Source: Haliea sp040221975
GTDB taxonomy: Bacteria > Pseudomonadota > Gammaproteobacteria > Pseudomonadales > Halieaceae
Direction: 5' to 3'
Assembly: GCA_040221975.1 (NCBI GenBank)
Contig: JAVJWR010000013.1
Location: 124,001-188,000, forward strand
Length of the DNA stretch: 64,000 bases
The position numbers were made by a program, and so were the translations under genes. A model generated the notes under the pieces. That model saw only the letters and a program-made list of their open reading frames with translations. It did not search any database and was not told the DNA's origin. Of this stretch, positions 8,711 to 16,850 are shown piece by piece. Numbering within the stretch: the first letter of the stretch is position 1; every line of letters begins with the position of its first letter.

Positions 8711-9605
8711 CACCCCACCTCCGTTCCACCAGCCACACCAGGACAAAACCCGTGACCATCAGTGCCACGCAGAGAGGCAGCTGGGGTTCAGCGGCAAACT
8801 GCCAGGGCCAGACCGGTACCTGCTGGGCCGGGCGCAACTCTCCGTCACTGCCCAGCACCCAGTCGAGAGCGTGCTTCCAGGGCCAGACCACCAGCAGTGA
8901 ACCGAACAGAAAGCCGGTCAGCAACGCCATGGTGGCGACGTGAAAACGCTGCAAAAGCCAGTGCAATAGCCGCGAAAAACACATCAACCCCAAGCCGGCA
9001 CCGAGGGCAAATACGGCCATCACGTCCAGCTGCAGATTTTTAACCGCGCCGAGGACCGGGCCGTACATGCCCAGCAAAATGAGAATGAAGCTCCCTGAAA
9101 TCCCCGGCAGTATCATCGCGCAAATGGCAATAAAACCGGCCACGAAAATACCGGGCAGCCCCGGCGCCATGGCCACGACCGGAGACAGGGCGATGCCAGC
9201 AGCCAGCAGGAGCCCCACCAGCAGGCAGACCGCCCGCGGCGGTGTCCAGTGGGGAACCTGGCGCAGCAACACCAGCGCCGAGGCCAGGATCAGGCCAAAA
9301 AAGAACGCCCACAATGGGACCGGGTATTCCGCCAGTAGCCACGAGAGCAGGCGTGCCAGGGACAGAATGCTGGTGAAGATGCCCAGCACCAGCGCCAGCA
9401 GGAAACCGCCGTCCACATGTCGCCAGGCATCGCGAAAGCGCCGCTGCCACAGCAGCCGCAGGCAGCGCAGGTCGAAAGACCGGATACTGGCCAGCAGGCG
9501 GTCGTAAATACCGGTTATGAACGCCATGGTGCCGCCGGACACCCCGGGGACGATATCCGCGGCGCCCATCAGTACACCCCGCAGGTAAACCCCCAGGGGC
9601 GTCAC
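8703..9605 (-). CDS. popT: DUF368 undecaprenyl-phosphate translocase (PopT family)
   Basis: 300 residues, about eight hydrophobic helices across the whole length. The N-terminal motif GAADIVPGVSGGTMA and its internal counterpart MILPGISGSF mark the DUF368 family. DUF368 proteins (PopT) have been shown to recycle undecaprenyl phosphate to the inner face of the membrane for cell-wall synthesis. The GTG start shares one base with the pcm stop (TAGTG), so the gene is coupled to pcm; its stop overlaps the start of nlpD. In E. coli and Pseudomonas pcm and nlpD are adjacent, so this is an insertion of an envelope-recycling gene into the rpoS block. Family assignment is firm; physiological role is by homology. 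Confidence 0.88.
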   Translation of the reverse strand: MTPLGVYLRGVLMGAADIVPGVSGGTMAFITGIYDRLLASIRSFDLRCLRLLWQRRFRDAWRHVDGGFLLALVLGIFTSILSLARLLSWLLAEYPVPLWAFFFGLILASALVLLRQVPHWTPPRAVCLLVGLLLAAGIALSPVVAMAPGLPGIFVAGFIAICAMILPGISGSFILILLGMYGPVLGAVKNLQLDVMAVFALGAGLGLMCFSRLLHWLLQRFHVATMALLTGFLFGSLLVVWPWKHALDWVLGSDGELRPAQQVPVWPWQFAAEPQLPLCVALMVTGFVLVWLVERRWGGG

Positions 9606-10237
9606 TACTTCACCGTGCCCGGGCGCAGGGGCACAAAGCGCACGGCCTCCACGATACGGGTGTCGAAGCCCTCGCTGCTGCGGGTGACCACTTGCAGGTG
9701 CTGGCTGGCGCCACCCACGGGAATGACCAGACAGCCTCCGGGTGCGAGTTGCCGCAGCAGCTCCTCGGGAATGCGCTCTGGCGCTGCGGTACTGAGAATC
9801 CCGTCAAACGGGCCCGCATCCTCCCAGCCCATGCTGCCATCGGCATGGCGCAGGGTGACGTTGCGCAATTTCAGCTGCCGCAGGCGCTGGCGTGCCTTGT
9901 CCAGCAGGGGCTTGATCCGCTCCACGCTCCACACCTGCTCTACCAGCTGGGCGAGCACGGCAGTCTGGTAGCCGGAGCCGGTACCGACTTCCAGAACGCG
10001 GCTGCGAGGACCCTGCTCCAGCAAAAGCTCGGTCATGCGGGCAACGATATAGGGCTGGGACAGGGTCTGCTGAAAGCCGATAGGCAGGGACGTGTCCTCG
10101 TAGGCCCGGTGCGCCATGGCTTCATCGAGGAACAGATGCCGGGGGGTGGTACGCATGACATCGAGCACACGCTGACTGCCGATACCCTGTTCCACCAGGC
10201 GCTGGACCAAACGCTCGCGGGTACGCTGGGAGGTCAT
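9605..10237 (-). CDS. pcm: Protein-L-isoaspartate O-methyltransferase
   Basis: About 210 residues, the usual length. It transfers methyl from S-adenosylmethionine to L-isoaspartyl residues in aged proteins, starting their repair. Seen: the family signature LEVGTGSGYQTAVLA (SAM-binding motif I), and LSQPYIVA just before it. I chose the ATG at 10237; longer versions would run into truD, whose stop is at 10260. In most gammaproteobacteria surE lies between truD and pcm; here only 22 bp separate the two genes, so surE has been lost or moved. Confidence 0.95.
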   Translation of the reverse strand: MTSQRTRERLVQRLVEQGIGSQRVLDVMRTTPRHLFLDEAMAHRAYEDTSLPIGFQQTLSQPYIVARMTELLLEQGPRSRVLEVGTGSGYQTAVLAQLVEQVWSVERIKPLLDKARQRLRQLKLRNVTLRHADGSMGWEDAGPFDGILSTAAPERIPEELLRQLAPGGCLVIPVGGASQHLQVVTRSSEGFDTRIVEAVRFVPLRPGTVK

Positions 10238-10259
10238 GCCGATGCCGTTCAAGTCCACA

Positions 10260-11315
10260 CTATTCACTGCTGTTCCTACTCTCCCCATGCGCTTCCCGAT
10301 AATCCGCCAGTTCCGCCAGCACCGCGGTCGCGTAGCTCCCGGGAGGTAAACTGAATCCCAGCAGCAGCGCGCCATCATCACAAAACCGCCAGCAAAAGTC
10401 ATCCGCCAGCAGTCGCGCAGGGCGGTAAGCGAGGGTCAACCCCGCCTCCTCCAGAAACCGGCACAGCACCGCTTCCGGCGCCAGGATTGTTTCCTGCCTG
10501 ATCAGCCGTGCCTCACCCTGCAGTACCTCGCCCCGACCCCAGAGTGGCAGACCCGGGTGTACATCCCCCGCCGCGACTCTGGCGACCAGCTCCGCAGTCA
10601 CTTCCGGACAGGAAAACAGGCTGCGGGATCCCTGCAACATGCCAACATCTCCTGGCAGCAGACGGTTCCAGCTGCCCTCCTCTACCCGCTGTGCCAACAG
10701 CCGGTTGAACAAATGCCCGCGCAGGGCAGACAGCAGCAGGCCGCGCTTGCTGTGGGACAGCTTGCGCGCGCCGCGTTCCTGCCACTGCCGCGCCTGCGCC
10801 AGCGTGGCGCCGCCGTGGCCGAAGCGCTGCTCGCCAAAGTAATTGGGTACACCCTGCTGCGAGAGCTGCTGCAGGCGGACCTGCAGGGCGTCGATATCCC
10901 CCTCCAGCCTGCGCAACCGCAGTTCGAAGCGGTTGCTGCGGTGGACGCCGCGCTTGAGTTTGCGCGAGTGGCGCCGACAGTCCAGCACCTCGACCTCCCC
11001 CGGCACCGCCAGGCGCTGCCAATCCGGCTCCGGCTTGCCCGCCATGCGCACGCTGACCCATTGGCTGGTGATCGCTCGCCGGTCCTTGAGGCCACTGTAG
11101 CCAATATCGCGCAAATGAATGCCACTCAGGGCCGAGACCCGCTGCAGCAGATCCTGGGTGTTGAGGCCGCGTTTCTGCAGGTGCAGGAATACATGCTCAC
11201 CACTGCCATCCGCTTCGAAGCCGAGCTGCTCCCGGACCACAAAGTCCTCCGGCGTACTGCGGATGAAGGCACTCACCGGCAGATCCGGCGCCACACGAGG
11301 CCGCGGCGCGATCAC
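10260..11315 (-). CDS. truD: tRNA pseudouridine(13) synthase TruD
   Basis: 351 residues. It makes pseudouridine 13 in tRNA-Glu. Seen: the catalytic motif GYSGLKDRRA with the presumed nucleophilic Asp at about 78, followed by TSQWVSV, and NYFGEQRFG, all characteristic of TruD. The GTG start overlaps the ispF stop by 4 nt (GTGA). The family's usual length is 340-355, so nothing is missing. The next gene downstream is pcm rather than the usual surE. Confidence 0.96.
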   Translation of the reverse strand: MIAPRPRVAPDLPVSAFIRSTPEDFVVREQLGFEADGSGEHVFLHLQKRGLNTQDLLQRVSALSGIHLRDIGYSGLKDRRAITSQWVSVRMAGKPEPDWQRLAVPGEVEVLDCRRHSRKLKRGVHRSNRFELRLRRLEGDIDALQVRLQQLSQQGVPNYFGEQRFGHGGATLAQARQWQERGARKLSHSKRGLLLSALRGHLFNRLLAQRVEEGSWNRLLPGDVGMLQGSRSLFSCPEVTAELVARVAAGDVHPGLPLWGRGEVLQGEARLIRQETILAPEAVLCRFLEEAGLTLAYRPARLLADDFCWRFCDDGALLLGFSLPPGSYATAVLAELADYREAHGESRNSSE

Positions 11316-11791
11316 AGGGCCTCGGCAACCAGCAGCACCACCGCGTGTGCAGCTATGCCTTCACCGCGACCGGTAAAGCCCAGCTTTTCGGTCGTCGTTG
11401 CCTTCACGTTGACCTGGCTCTCTGTTACCCGCAGGTCCCGGGCCAGGTTCGTGCGCATGGCCGCGACATGCGGTGCCATCCGCGGGGCCTCGGCGATCAG
11501 GGTGGCATCCATGTTAGCCAGCGCCCAACCGCCGGAATGTACCTGCTCTACGACCTTGCGCAACATCAGGCGGCTGTCGAGGCCGGCCAGGGCCGGGTCC
11601 GTATCGGGGAAGTGGCGGCCGATATCCCCGCGCCCGATGGCACCCAGCAGCGCATCGCAGAGGGCGTGCACCAGCACATCGCCATCCGAATGGGCCACCA
11701 GACCATGGCTGTGGGCAATGGCCACACCACCCAGGATGACCTCGTTACCAGGGCCAAACCGGTGTACATCATAACCGTGTCCAATGCGCAT
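11312..11791 (-). CDS. ispF: 2-C-methyl-D-erythritol 2,4-cyclodiphosphate synthase
   Basis: 159 residues, full length. Catalyses cyclisation to methylerythritol cyclodiphosphate in the non-mevalonate isoprenoid pathway. Seen: the N-terminal GYDVHRF with metal ligands Asp and His, the AHSDGDVLVHALCDALLGA segment, and the C-terminal EKLGFTGRGEGIAA. It sits 5 bp downstream of ispD, so two consecutive-branch enzymes of the same pathway are co-transcribed. Its stop overlaps the truD start. Confidence 0.97.
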   Translation of the reverse strand: MRIGHGYDVHRFGPGNEVILGGVAIAHSHGLVAHSDGDVLVHALCDALLGAIGRGDIGRHFPDTDPALAGLDSRLMLRKVVEQVHSGGWALANMDATLIAEAPRMAPHVAAMRTNLARDLRVTESQVNVKATTTEKLGFTGRGEGIAAHAVVLLVAEAL

Positions 11792-11796
11792 GCCCG

Positions 11797-12495
11797 CTAT
11801 CCTGTTATCGACTGACCGAGGTAGAAGGCCGCCAGTGCCAGATCATCCGGCACCGTCACCTTGAGATTGCGGGTCGAACCCGGCACTACCGCCACCGGGT
11901 GACCCGCCCACTCCATCGCCGAGGCCTCATCGGTGATGGGAACCCCCGCGCGCAGTGCCCGGTCGAGCGCAGCGGCCAATTCACCGAGCCGGAACATCTG
12001 CGGAGTCTGCGCCCGCCAGAGTTCACTGCGGTCCAGGGTACCCAGCACCCGCCCGTCGGCGGCAACCCGCTTGATGGTATCCACCACCGGCTCCGCCAGC
12101 AGCGCGCCACTGCCGCTCGTCAGCACCGCCGCCACCAGGCGCTCGCCGTCCGCCGGTAACAGGCAGGGACGGGCGGCGTCGTGCACCAGGACCCAATCAT
12201 CTTCATGTGCAATTTCTTGCAGAGCGCGCAATGCGGCCAATACCGAATCCGCGCGCCGGGCACCGCCCACCGTCAACCGCACCCGGGAGCACGGGAGCAG
12301 GGGCGCCCACATGTCGCCTGCGCCCAGGGCGACCACGACGGCCTCGACCGCGGCAATGGCCAACAGGGCATCGAGACTGTGCTGCAACAGGCTCTTGCCG
12401 GCAATCTCGAGATATTGCTTGGGTTGCCCGGTCGCCATTCTGGCGCCGATTCCGGCGGCCGGTATCACTCCCCAGCAGCGCGCCCCGGGCTTCAT
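11797..12495 (-). CDS. ispD: 2-C-methyl-D-erythritol 4-phosphate cytidylyltransferase
   Basis: 232 residues. Adds CMP from CTP to methylerythritol phosphate in the isoprenoid pathway. Seen: the nucleotide-binding start PAAGIGARM with PKQY, the HDAARPC motif, and a QTPQMF motif, all standard for IspD. The ATG overlaps the ftsB stop by 4 nt (ATGA). It lies in the order ftsB-ispD-ispF-truD, as in other gammaproteobacteria. Confidence 0.97.
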   Translation of the reverse strand: MKPGARCWGVIPAAGIGARMATGQPKQYLEIAGKSLLQHSLDALLAIAAVEAVVVALGAGDMWAPLLPCSRVRLTVGGARRADSVLAALRALQEIAHEDDWVLVHDAARPCLLPADGERLVAAVLTSGSGALLAEPVVDTIKRVAADGRVLGTLDRSELWRAQTPQMFRLGELAAALDRALRAGVPITDEASAMEWAGHPVAVVPGSTRNLKVTVPDDLALAAFYLGQSITG

Positions 12496-12869
12496 TCAGT
12501 CTCGCTTTCCGTGTCCGGCAAGGCAGGGATCACGATCGCCTTTGCTGCATCCACGGCACGGCTATGATCGCTGCCCACCGAGGCTGCGGGGCGGTCCGGC
12601 TCGAGGACGAACTGGTAGAAAATTTCGCCTTCGCGCACCAGGCCAAGTTGTTCCCGGGCCCGCTGCTCCAGACCCTCGTTACCAGTCTGCAGATCCAGCA
12701 CTTCCCGTTCCAGCACCGCGTTGCGTGCTTCCAGTTCGCGATTGAAGGCCTGCTGCTCCTCGACCTGCCGTTGCAGCCGGTGTTTTTCCGCGAGGCTGCC
12801 CTCGGCAATCCAGAGTCGGTATTGCAGTACGCCCAGCAAGGCAACGAGTGCAAGCAGCAGGTATTTCAT
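12492..12869 (-). CDS. ftsB: Cell division protein FtsB
   Basis: 125 residues: one N-terminal membrane helix (about 2-18), then a coiled coil (about 25-75) rich in Glu, Gln and Arg, then EGEIFYQFV typical of the FtsB periplasmic part. It joins FtsL and FtsQ in the divisome. The C-terminal tail (about 90-125) is longer than in E. coli FtsB (103 residues), low in structure and without known function. Position between eno and ispD supports the assignment. Confidence 0.93.
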   Translation of the reverse strand: MKYLLLALVALLGVLQYRLWIAEGSLAEKHRLQRQVEEQQAFNRELEARNAVLEREVLDLQTGNEGLEQRAREQLGLVREGEIFYQFVLEPDRPAASVGSDHSRAVDAAKAIVIPALPDTESETE

Positions 12870-12901
12870 GGGCGGAGGCGGCCAGGGTCCCCGGGCTTGA
12901 C

Positions 12902-14194
12902 CTAGCGCCGGCCTGCGATCTCGGCGAGGCCACGGTAAGACACGCGGCCGCCCAGCTCCGCTTCAATGCGCAGCAGGCGATTGTACTTGGCAACCCGATC
13001 GGAGCGGCACAGGGAGCCGGTCTTGATCTGGCCGGCGGCTGTCGCCACGGCCAGATCGGCAATCGTGGTATCTTCGGTTTCCCCGGAGCGATGGGAAATC
13101 ACCGCGGTATACCCGGCTTCCCGGGCCATGGCAATGGCGTCCAGGGTCTCGGACAGGGTGCCAATCTGGTTGAACTTGATCAGGATGGAGTTGGCCACAC
13201 CGCGTTCAATGCCCTGCTTGAGGATCCGCGTATTGGTCACAAACAGGTCGTCGCCCACCAGCTGCACCCGGTCACCGATCTTGTCGGTCAGCAGCTTCCA
13301 GCCGTCCCAGTCGGATTCGTCGAGGCCGTCCTCAATAGAGACAATCGGGTGGCCGGCGGCGAGGTCGGCCAGGTAGTCGGTGAATTCCTCGCTGCTGAAG
13401 CGCTTGCCCTCGCCGGCGAGGTCGTAGACACCGTCGCGGTAGAATTCGGAAGCAGCGCAGTCCAGGGCCAGGGTGATGTCGCGGCCGAGCGTGTAGCCTG
13501 CCTTGTCGACCGCCACCGCGATCACTTCCAGCGCCGCTTCATTGGATGGCAGATTGGGCGCAAAACCGCCCTCGTCGCCCACGGCGGTGCTGAGGCCCCG
13601 TGACGCCAACACTTTTTTCAAATGCTGGAAGATCTCGGCGCCAGCGCGCAGTGCTTCGGCAAAGGTCGGCGCGGCCACCGGCTGCACCATGAACTCCTGG
13701 ATATCGACGTTGTTGTCGGCGTGCTCGCCGCCGTTGAGGATGTTCATCATCGGCACCGGCATGCTGAGTGCAGCAGTGCCATTGAGCTCGGCGATGTGCT
13801 GGTACAAAGGGATCTTGCGGGACGTCGCCGCGGCCTTGGCCGCTGCCAGGGATACCGCGAGAATGGCGTTGGCGCCAAAGTGCGCCTTGTTGTCGGTGCC
13901 ATCGGCTTCGATCATGGCCGCGTCCAGCTCGCGTTGCTGCGCCGGGTCGCGCCCCAGCAACAGTTCCCGGATGGGACCATTGACGTGCCCGACCGCCTTC
14001 AATACGCCCTTGCCGAGGTAGCGCTGGCTGTCGCCATCGCGCAACTCCAGTGCCTCCCGGGAGCCGGTCGAGGCACCGGAGGGCGCGCAGGCCACACCGA
14101 CTGCGCCACCGGCCAGAGTCACCTCGGCCATGACCGTCGGATTGCCCCGGGAATCCATGACTTCAAAGGCCTGTACGTTGGCAATCTTGCTCAT
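12902..14194 (-). CDS. eno: Enolase
   Basis: 430 residues, full length. Interconverts 2-phosphoglycerate and phosphoenolpyruvate. Seen: the SRGNPTV start, GASTGSREA loop, AVGDEGGFAPN, the metal ligands in VSIEDGL and LVGDDLFVTN, the catalytic Lys region ILIKFNQIGT, and SHRSGETED. Located 25 bp downstream of kdsA and 32 bp upstream of ftsB, as in related genomes. Confidence 0.98.
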   Translation of the reverse strand: MSKIANVQAFEVMDSRGNPTVMAEVTLAGGAVGVACAPSGASTGSREALELRDGDSQRYLGKGVLKAVGHVNGPIRELLLGRDPAQQRELDAAMIEADGTDNKAHFGANAILAVSLAAAKAAATSRKIPLYQHIAELNGTAALSMPVPMMNILNGGEHADNNVDIQEFMVQPVAAPTFAEALRAGAEIFQHLKKVLASRGLSTAVGDEGGFAPNLPSNEAALEVIAVAVDKAGYTLGRDITLALDCAASEFYRDGVYDLAGEGKRFSSEEFTDYLADLAAGHPIVSIEDGLDESDWDGWKLLTDKIGDRVQLVGDDLFVTNTRILKQGIERGVANSILIKFNQIGTLSETLDAIAMAREAGYTAVISHRSGETEDTTIADLAVATAAGQIKTGSLCRSDRVAKYNRLLRIEAELGGRVSYRGLAEIAGRR

Positions 14195-14219
14195 TGCGTA
14201 AACTCCAGTAGACAGATAG

Positions 14220-15071
14220 TTATTCGATAATCAGCGGGGGCAGGCGCTTCACCAGGTCGTCCACCGCCTTGACCTGGGCGAGGAAAGGCTCGAGTTGATG
14301 CAACGGCAGCGCGCTGGGACCATCGCAAAGCGCCCTGGCGGGCTCCGGATGCGCCTCCAGAAACAGGCCCGCGAGGCCGGTAGCCATGCCTGCGCGCGCC
14401 AGCTCCAGCACCTGCTCCCGGCGCCCGCCGGAGGCGGCACCCAGGGGATCGCGGCATTGCAGGGCGTGGGTGACGTCGAAGATCAGCGGGATGTCGCCGC
14501 AGGTTTGCTTCATGACGCCGAAACCCAGCATGTCGACCACCAGGTTGTCGTAGCCGAAATTGCTGCCACGCTCGCAAATCAGCAGCCGGTCGTTGTCGCA
14601 CTCGCGGAACTTCTCTGCCACGTTGGCCATCTGCGAGGGGCTCAGGAACTGCGGCTTCTTGATGTTGATGATGGCGCCGGTGGCGGCCATCGCTGCCACC
14701 AGATCGGTCTGCCGGGCGAGAAACGCCGGCAGCTGGATGATGTCACAGACCTCGGCTGCCGGGGCCGCCTGCTCCGGTGTGTGCACGTCGGTGATCACGG
14801 GCACACCAAACTGCGCCTTGATCTCGGCCAGGATGGCCAGTCCCTGCTCCAGGCCGGGGCCGCGGAAGGAGTGGATGGAGGAGCGGTTGGCCTTGTCGTA
14901 GGACGCCTTGAACACCAGCGGGATTCCCAGCCGGGCGCAGACTGCAACATAGTGTTCTGCCGCCTGCAGGGCGAAGTCACGGCTCTCCAGCACGTTGACT
15001 CCACCGAGCAGGACGAAGGGCGCATCGTTGGCGATGGGTATAGCGCCCAGGTGCACTGTCTGCTGCGTCAC
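14220..15071 (-). CDS. kdsA: 3-deoxy-D-manno-octulosonate 8-phosphate synthase
   Basis: 283 residues. Condenses PEP with arabinose 5-phosphate to KDO 8-phosphate for lipopolysaccharide core synthesis. Seen: FKASYDKANRSS near residues 54-65, VITDVHTPEQ, IINIKKPQFLSP and CERGSNFGYDN. The GTG start at 15071 is preceded by GGAGG at 7 nt spacing. Lies between pyrG and eno, the standard order. Confidence 0.97.
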   Translation of the reverse strand: MTQQTVHLGAIPIANDAPFVLLGGVNVLESRDFALQAAEHYVAVCARLGIPLVFKASYDKANRSSIHSFRGPGLEQGLAILAEIKAQFGVPVITDVHTPEQAAPAAEVCDIIQLPAFLARQTDLVAAMAATGAIINIKKPQFLSPSQMANVAEKFRECDNDRLLICERGSNFGYDNLVVDMLGFGVMKQTCGDIPLIFDVTHALQCRDPLGAASGGRREQVLELARAGMATGLAGLFLEAHPEPARALCDGPSALPLHQLEPFLAQVKAVDDLVKRLPPLIIE

Positions 15072-15092
15072 CGGCAGGCCTCCAGCAACAGT

Positions 15093-16721
15093 TCAGCCCT
15101 GGGCATGGGCGAGTGCGGCCTCGATATAGCCGGTGAACAGCGGGTGTCCGCCACGGGGCCGCGAGGTAAATTCCGGGTGAAACTGGCAGGCCACAAACCA
15201 GGGATGCTGCGGCAGTTCGATCATTTCCACCAGGGCCCGATCCGCGGACCAGCCGGCGATGCGGATACCGGCAGACACCAGCTGGTCGACATAGTTGTTG
15301 TTGATCTCGTAGCGGTGGCGGTGCCGTTCCAGCACCGTATCCGCGCCGTAGATCTGTCGCACCCTGGAGTCGCTCTCAAGGTAACAGGTCTGTGCGCCCA
15401 GGCGCATGGTGCCGCCGAGATCCGAGCTGGCATCGCGCTGCTGGGTAGAACCGTCCGCGTTCTGCCACTCGGTAATCAGCGCGACGATAGGATGTGGCGT
15501 GTCGGCCTGCATTTCCGTGGAGTTGGCACCCTCGAGAGCGCAGACATTGCGCGCGTATTCGATCAGCGCAACGTGCATCCCCAGGCAGATACCCAGGAAC
15601 GGAATGTTGTTTTCGCGAGCATAGCGGACGGCGGTAATTTTTCCTTCGACGCCGCGGTCGCCGAAGCCGCCCGGGACCAGAATGGCATCGGCCTGGGCCA
15701 ACACCCCGGTGCCCTCGCGCTCGATATCCTCGGCGTCGATGTAGTCTACCTGGATTGTCACCAGGGTCTGCAGGCCGGCATGCTTGAGCGCCTCATTGAG
15801 CGACTTGTAGGCGTCCAGCAGATCCATGTACTTGCCCACCATGGCCACGCGCACAGTGCCTCTGGGCTCGCTGAACTCCCGCCGCAGGACGTCGTCCCAC
15901 TCCGCCAGGTCCGCCGGAGGGCAGTCAAGCCCGAAGCGCTCGACCACGAACTGGTCGAGGTGGGCCCCGTGCAGCATGCCCGGAATGCGGTAGATGGAAT
16001 CTGCATCCAGCAGCGGAATGACAGCGCGTTCCTCGACGTTGGTAAACAGGGAAATCTTCTTGCACGCACCCTCGTCGATGGGCACCGCGCAGCGACACAG
16101 CAGGATATCGGGCTGCAGGCCGATGGAGCGCAGTTCCTTGACCGAGTGCTGGGTTGGCTTGGTCTTGATTTCGCCGGCTGTGGCAATGTAGGGCACCAGG
16201 GTCAGGTGCATCAGCAGCGCGCGGCTGGAGCCGACCTCCACCCGCAACTGGCGCGCGGCCTCGAGGAAAGGCAGGCTCTCGATGTCACCCACGGTACCGC
16301 CAATTTCCACTATCGCGACCTCGGCATCGCCGGCACCGAGGATCACCCGGCGCTTGATCTCGTCGGTAATGTGGGGAATGACCTGCACCGTGCCACCGAG
16401 GTAGTCACCGCGGCGCTCTTTTTTCAGCACGGTGTTGTACACCCGGCCGGTGGTGAAATTATTGGTGCGCTTCATGGTGGTGCGGGTAAAGCGCTCATAG
16501 TGGCCGAGATCCAGATCGGTTTCGGCACCGTCTTCGGTGACAAACACTTCACCGTGCTGGAACGGGCTCATGGTGCCCGGATCGACATTGATGTAGGGAT
16601 CCAGCTTCAGCAGTGTGACGCGGATGCCGCGCGCCTCCAGCACGGCCGCCAGGGATGCGGCTGCAATCCCCTTGCCCAGAGAGGAAACCACACCACCGGT
16701 GACGAAGACATATCGCGTCAT
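15093..16721 (-). CDS. pyrG: CTP synthase
   Basis: 542 residues, normal length. Makes CTP from UTP, ATP and glutamine. Seen: the N-terminal synthetase motif TGGVVSSLGKG, DPYINVDPGTMSP, and EDGAETDLDLGHYERF; and a C-terminal class I glutamine amidotransferase domain with nucleophile Cys in GICLGMH and the catalytic His-Glu in CQFHPEF. The 129 bp upstream, to the end of tilS, would hold the promoter; I see no convincing -35/-10 pair there. Confidence 0.98.
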   Translation of the reverse strand: MTRYVFVTGGVVSSLGKGIAAASLAAVLEARGIRVTLLKLDPYINVDPGTMSPFQHGEVFVTEDGAETDLDLGHYERFTRTTMKRTNNFTTGRVYNTVLKKERRGDYLGGTVQVIPHITDEIKRRVILGAGDAEVAIVEIGGTVGDIESLPFLEAARQLRVEVGSSRALLMHLTLVPYIATAGEIKTKPTQHSVKELRSIGLQPDILLCRCAVPIDEGACKKISLFTNVEERAVIPLLDADSIYRIPGMLHGAHLDQFVVERFGLDCPPADLAEWDDVLRREFSEPRGTVRVAMVGKYMDLLDAYKSLNEALKHAGLQTLVTIQVDYIDAEDIEREGTGVLAQADAILVPGGFGDRGVEGKITAVRYARENNIPFLGICLGMHVALIEYARNVCALEGANSTEMQADTPHPIVALITEWQNADGSTQQRDASSDLGGTMRLGAQTCYLESDSRVRQIYGADTVLERHRHRYEINNNYVDQLVSAGIRIAGWSADRALVEMIELPQHPWFVACQFHPEFTSRPRGGHPLFTGYIEAALAHAQG

Positions 16722-16850
16722 GAAAAGCCTTTCTGTACGCTGTGAATATGGGCACCCAGGAACGGCGCAGGGCGACCAACAAGCCGCCGACGGAGTGCGC
16801 GTTTCCTGCGAAAAGATGGGAAATCAGACTACCAGAAAGGGGCTCTCAGC

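Noticed and set aside
14295..16745. 816-codon open frame on the plus strand across kdsA and pyrG
   Set aside because: Lies entirely opposite two essential, fully conserved genes; high GC gives long shadow frames. No domain seen.
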